64,000 nt of DNA, taken from positions 60,786 to 124,785 of the forward strand of contig NZ_RCDI01000002.1 in NCBI RefSeq assembly GCF_003675875.1, in the 5' to 3' direction. Position 1 is the first letter of the stretch, and each line of letters opens with the position of its first letter. Position numbers and translations under genes: made by a program. Source of the stretch: Halostella limicola. Lineage in GTDB: Archaea; Halobacteriota; Halobacteria; Halobacteriales; Natronoarchaeaceae. This document shows, piece by piece, positions 58,443-64,000 of the stretch. Under the pieces are notes generated by a model. The model made no database searches. It was not told the DNA's origin and saw only the letters and a program-made list of their open reading frames with translations.

Positions 58443-59228
58443 ATGCTGACCAGTGCCGACTCCGCCGTCACGGGTCTCGACGCGGTGGCGCTGAAGCCGA
58501 GCGAGTGCCGCGTCGAGCGAGCGGCGGACCTGCCGTTCGAGACCGTCGCCGTCGACTACGAGGGCCGGGAGCACCTCCCGGACGCCGAGACGCTCGCCGC
58601 CCTCGCCGAGGACCGCCAGGTGCTGGTGACCACGCCGGTCCGGGCCGACGGGTTCGACCCGCTCGGCGACGACTCGCTGACCGGGTGGCTCCCGGAGGGC
58701 GTTCGCCGCGTCCTCGTCGCGGGGCACCCGGCCTACCTCACGGACGAGGAGCGAGGGCGCGCCGTCGCCCCGCGGCTCGGCGCGGCGTTCGAGCGCGCCC
58801 CCGACGCCTGGGTCGGCACCGAGGGCGTCGAGCGCGTGGCGCTGGCCACCGGCGGCACCCAGTACGAACTGCTCTCTCGGACGACCGAGCGGGACCTCCG
58901 CTCGCTGCGCGAGGCCGGCCTCGACGCCGACCTCGCCGTCTACGCGCCGACCGTCCTCACCGACGACGAGGACGCCATCCTCGACGCCGTCGGCGACTAC
59001 GCGGCCCGCCGGAAACCGGTCGCCCGGGCGCTGCCCGAGGGCGCGCCCACCGACAGCGCGGCGACCGGGCGTGCCCGTGAGGTGCTCAGCGAGGCGGTCC
59101 GCGACTACGCGCTGGTCGGGTCACCGGAGACCGTCCGCGAGCGCGTCGCCGCCCTCAGAGACGCCGGCGCGACGACCGTCGTCGGCTACCCCGCACGCGG
59201 AGTCGACGCGTTCTCGGAGCGGACGTAA
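58443..59228 (+). CDS. Conserved haloarchaeal protein (DUF7388-like)
   Basis: 261 residues. MLTSADSAVTGLDAVALKPSEC starts a likely TIM-barrel-like sequence with VLVAGHPAYLTDEERG, VERVALATGG and LVGSPETVRERVAALRDAGATTVVGYP. The last segment resembles the C-terminal part of luciferase-like flavin monooxygenases, which suggests an unrecognised divergent barrel enzyme. No cofactor motif can be named. It is preceded by a gap of 158 bases in which I find no gene. Confidence 0.7.
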   Translation: MLTSADSAVTGLDAVALKPSECRVERAADLPFETVAVDYEGREHLPDAETLAALAEDRQVLVTTPVRADGFDPLGDDSLTGWLPEGVRRVLVAGHPAYLTDEERGRAVAPRLGAAFERAPDAWVGTEGVERVALATGGTQYELLSRTTERDLRSLREAGLDADLAVYAPTVLTDDEDAILDAVGDYAARRKPVARALPEGAPTDSAATGRAREVLSEAVRDYALVGSPETVRERVAALRDAGATTVVGYPARGVDAFSERT

Positions 59229-59280
59229 ATCGAGGCCTCCGCACGAGGACGTAGCGACGCAGCGGCGAGCGGTCGCACGG

Positions 59281-59291
59281 CGAAAAAAGAC
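59281..59291 (-). terminator. T-rich terminator after katG
   Basis: On the minus strand GTCTTTTTTCG (six T) lies about 45 bases after the katG stop, the longest T run in this part of the window. Confidence 0.55.
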
Positions 59292-59335
59292 CGGCAGCAG
59301 CGCGTCGGGTCGTTCTCGACCCGTCGCTCGACGGA

Positions 59336-61789
<2,454 letters not shown>

Positions 61790-62896
61790 ATGAAGGTCGC
61801 AGTCATCGGGGGCGGCGCAGTCGGCGCGACGGCCGCCTACGACCTCGCGGACCGGGGAGCGGACGTGACGCTGTTCGAACGCGGCGATATCGCTGGCGCG
61901 AGCACGGGCCGCGCGGCGGGTATCTGCTACGACGCCTTCGCCGAGGACGTCGACGCGCGGGTCGCCGACCGCGCGGTCGAGCGCTTCCGGGAGTTCTCCG
62001 GGCAAGGCGAGTTCGAGTTCGAGGAGACGCCGTACGTCTGGTTCGCCCGCGAGGGCGACGAGCGGCGCGAGCGGGCGATCCGCGAGCACGTGCCGCGGAT
62101 GCGGGACAACGGCCGCGACGTGGAACTCGTCGACCCCGACGACCTCGCGGCGGAGTGGCCGGCGCTCAGAACCGACGACGTGGCCGTCGCCGCCGTGGCG
62201 CGGGACGCCGGTCGCGTGCGCCCCGCGACGTACGCCGAACTACTGGCGGAGAAGGCCGAAACCGCGGGAGCGCGGATCGAGACGGGCGTCGAAGCGAGCG
62301 TGGCGACGGACCCGGCCGGCGTCGTCGTCGACGGCGAGCGCCGGGCGTTCGACGCCGTCCTCGTCGCCGCGGGCGCGCACACGAAACGACTGCTCGCCGA
62401 CGCCGGCGTCCCCGTCGCGCTCAAACCCTACCGCGTGCAGGCGCTGACCACGGTCGACGGCCCGGACGTGCCGCTGACCTACGACGCCACGGGCGGGTTC
62501 TACGTGCGCCCCTACGGCGACGGCCTGCTCGCCGGCGACGGCACGGAGGAGGTCGAGAGCGACCCCGACGACTGGAAGCGCGACGCCGACGACTGGTTCG
62601 TCGCGGATGTGCGGGACGGGCTCGCCCACCGGATCGGCCACGACGCCGACGTCACCGACGCCTGGGCGGGGCTGTGTACGGCGACGCCCGACCACGACCC
62701 GCTGCTGGGCGAGCTGCGCGACGGGCTCTACGTCGCTGCGGGGTGGCAGGGCCACGGATTCATGCGCTCACCCGCGCTGGGCGAGGCGGCAGCGGAGGCG
62801 GTCCTCGACGGCGACGGGATCCCCGCGTTCGACCCGACGCGTTTCTCGGGGGACGAGGAGTTCGAGATCGTCGAGGGGATGACGGTAGAGGAGTAG
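61790..62896 (+). CDS. DAO-type FAD-dependent oxidoreductase
   Basis: 368 residues. VAVIGGGAVGATAAYDLADRGADVTLFERG is the ADP-binding start (GxGxxG then Glu). GASTGRAAGICYDAF and VAAGAHTKRLLADAGV are usual in glycine/D-amino-acid oxidase relatives. GLYVAAGWQGHGFMRSP near the end holds the last FAD contact. The substrate is unknown; sarcosine, glycine or D-amino acids are typical. If it makes hydrogen peroxide, the neighbouring divergent katG would be a logical partner. The start ATG follows CAGTT. Confidence 0.88.
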   Translation: MKVAVIGGGAVGATAAYDLADRGADVTLFERGDIAGASTGRAAGICYDAFAEDVDARVADRAVERFREFSGQGEFEFEETPYVWFAREGDERRERAIREHVPRMRDNGRDVELVDPDDLAAEWPALRTDDVAVAAVARDAGRVRPATYAELLAEKAETAGARIETGVEASVATDPAGVVVDGERRAFDAVLVAAGAHTKRLLADAGVPVALKPYRVQALTTVDGPDVPLTYDATGGFYVRPYGDGLLAGDGTEEVESDPDDWKRDADDWFVADVRDGLAHRIGHDADVTDAWAGLCTATPDHDPLLGELRDGLYVAAGWQGHGFMRSPALGEAAAEAVLDGDGIPAFDPTRFSGDEEFEIVEGMTVEE

Positions 62897-62954
62897 TCAA
62901 CGGGACGGTCGTACTTCGTTTCGGTACCTCGCCGACGCGGGGTCCCAGTCCCTA

Positions 62955-63383
62955 TCAGGCGCTGATCGTCGCGTCGCCGTCGTCGGTCGCGCCGCCGCTC
63001 TCGTCGGGCCCGATCTTCGGCAGGCGCACGCGGAGCTCGCCGGACTCCGTCAGCGTCGCCTTTGCCGCCTCCGCGTCGACGGCCGCGTCGTCGGGCAACT
63101 CGGCGCTTCCCTCGAGTGCGAGGCCGCGCCCGGGGAAGCGCATCTCGTAGCCCTCGTGGTAGTCGCGGAACCGGTCGATCCGGACCAGCACGTCGTCGTC
63201 GACGAACCGCACTTGCACGTCGCTGCTCTCGGCGCCGGGCGCGTCGAACACGACCAGGTACGCGTCGTCGCTTTCGAGCACGTCAGTCGACAGCGACTTG
63301 GACTCCTGGAGGCGGCTGGCGGCTCGACCGACCTGTTTGAGGACGGTGTCGCTGACCGACTTGCCGATCTCGCGCAGTGTCAT
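62955..63383 (-). CDS. Hsp20/alpha-crystallin-like protein
   Basis: 142 residues. A short helical N-terminus (LREIGKSVSDTVLKQVGRAA) leads into a beta-rich core: YLVVFDAPGAESSDVQVRFV, DDVLVRIDRFRDYHEGYEM, then AAVDAEAAKATLTESGELRV and LPKIGP (I-x-I-like end). The final PKI fits the alpha-crystallin tail. Sequence conservation is modest. A small heat-shock chaperone that holds unfolding proteins is the likely function. Confidence 0.78.
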   Translation of the reverse strand: MTLREIGKSVSDTVLKQVGRAASRLQESKSLSTDVLESDDAYLVVFDAPGAESSDVQVRFVDDDVLVRIDRFRDYHEGYEMRFPGRGLALEGSAELPDDAAVDAEAAKATLTESGELRVRLPKIGPDESGGATDDGDATISA

Positions 63384-63454
63384 CGTCGCGAACTACGGGC
63401 TCCAGCCGCCTAAATGTGCCGCGCTCGGTCGGCGGCGACGGGCGGCGGTCGCGG

Positions 63455-63613
63455 CTACAGTTCGATCAGTTCGAGGCCCTCGGTCTCCGCGCAGTAGGGA
63501 CAGACGAGGTCCTCGACGCCGAGGTCCTCCGGCACGTCGTAGGTGTAGTGGTTCTCGAACATGTCGAGCTCGCAGTCGTCGTTGGTGCACTTGATCTCCT
63601 CGGTCTTGGGCAT
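63455..63613 (-). CDS. 52-residue zinc-ribbon protein (DUF7559-like)
   Basis: MPKTEEIKCTNDDCELDMFE and VCPYCAETEGLELIEL provide the Cys pairs CTNDDC and CPYC for one zinc. The middle HYTYDVPEDLGVEDL is conserved in the family as I recall it. It is one of several zinc-ribbon mini-proteins in this window. Role unknown; transcription- or RNA-linked functions are possible. Single gene, 71 bases from the Hsp20-like gene start. Confidence 0.78.
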   Translation of the reverse strand: MPKTEEIKCTNDDCELDMFENHYTYDVPEDLGVEDLVCPYCAETEGLELIEL

Positions 63614-63726
63614 GCCTCCACGTAGCGCCGGCACGCCCATCAACGCACGGGTAGCGGCGGGCTGTGGCGGCGGCTCCGCGTTCCCGTGTAGTCACCGTTT
63701 TACCCGTCGAGCGTCTACGCCGGCGT

Positions 63727-64000
63727 ATGACCGACCCCGCCGACCTCTCCGTGACCATCGTCGACGGCTACGTCGACGAGCCGGCGCACTTCGGGGTCCC
63801 GCCGTACGTCTCGACGTATCCCCGCTACACCGCGGGCGCGCTCGTCGACGCGGGCGTCCCGCGCGAGAACGTCACCTACCACACCATCGACGAGCTCCGC
63901 GACGACCGCCACAAGTGGCGCGACGTGGAGGAGGCCGACCTGTTCTGCTACATCGGCGGCATGACCGTTCCCGGGAAGTACGTCGGCGGCACCCCCGCCG
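63727..64000 (+). CDS. N-terminus of a probable radical-SAM protein, cut by window edge
   Basis: 91 codons are inside the window: MTDPADLSVTIVDGYVDEPA, then FGVPPYVSTYPRYTAGALVDAG and LFCYIGGMTVPGKYVGG. This is the opening of a long (about 550-residue) haloarchaeal/archaeal protein whose later part has the CxxxCxxC radical-SAM cluster, as I remember the family; that part is outside the window. The visible segment looks like a cobalamin-binding-type Rossmann domain. Moderately confident in the family, not in the reaction. Confidence 0.6.
   Translation, partial: MTDPADLSVTIVDGYVDEPAHFGVPPYVSTYPRYTAGALVDAGVPRENVTYHTIDELRDDRHKWRDVEEADLFCYIGGMTVPGKYVGGTPA

Overview
This window comes from the chromosome of a halophilic archaeon (class Halobacteria). 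The evidence is a very GC-rich sequence, strongly acidic deduced proteins, archaeal information-processing genes (L44e, S27e, aIF2-alpha, Nop10, TFB, NreA, an archaeal initiator tRNA), a CetZ tubulin homologue and many short families known almost only from haloarchaea. I cannot name the genus. The region is mostly ordinary core genome, densely packed on both strands. I saw no transposase, integrase, CRISPR array or rRNA gene.

Layout. 1-3.2 kb: a truncated VOC dioxygenase, a mini zinc-finger gene, the initiator tRNA-Met with a partial duplicate of its 3' end nearby, a GtrA/GT2 glycosylation pair and methylglyoxal synthase. 3.2-6.3 kb: a large YYY/DUF2298 membrane protein and a small conserved protein. 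6.4-8.7 kb: a translation and RNP operon (rpl44e-rps27e-aIF2alpha-nop10-PAC2 chaperone). 8.8-12.6 kb: small metabolic genes, a leucine-dehydrogenase-like enzyme and a divergent aminotransferase. 12.7-16.7 kb: a long coiled-coil protein, a Get3-like ATPase and an APH-fold kinase. 16.8-24.9 kb: SDR, endonuclease V, an AN1-rhomboid fusion, PolX with flanking genes, and small membrane proteins. 24.9-31.5 kb: a FAD/Rieske oxidoreductase, NreA, TFB, RNase HI, a PadR regulator and pyrophosphatase. 31.5-37.9 kb: a histidine kinase, an AlkP-superfamily hydrolase, an HD hydrolase and CetZ.

The most interesting block is 37.9-47.3 kb. Eight co-directional, mostly overlapping genes encode a PilB/GspE-like ATPase, a PilC/TadC-like platform protein, two upstream accessory proteins and four proteins with one N-terminal hydrophobic segment each. 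The last of these has 1018 residues and a C-terminal Ca-binding-like loop. This looks like a complete haloarchaeal type IV pilus-like surface machine whose structural subunits have no assigned function.

47.4-53.2 kb holds an epimerase, a DHH phosphoesterase, an aldo/keto reductase, and HPr plus Enzyme I of a PTS without any sugar-specific subunit beside them. A 21-codon mini-ORF overlaps the HPr start. 53.2-64 kb has two MFS transporters around a GpgS-like glycosyltransferase (the second transporter is frameshifted), a NUDIX CoA pyrophosphatase, KatG, a DAO-family oxidase, an Hsp20-like protein and the start of a further conserved gene. A 28-bp imperfect palindrome between katG and the oxidase is a candidate operator.

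Function calls rest on motifs and family recall, not on database searches. DUF numbers are from memory and should be treated as provisional.
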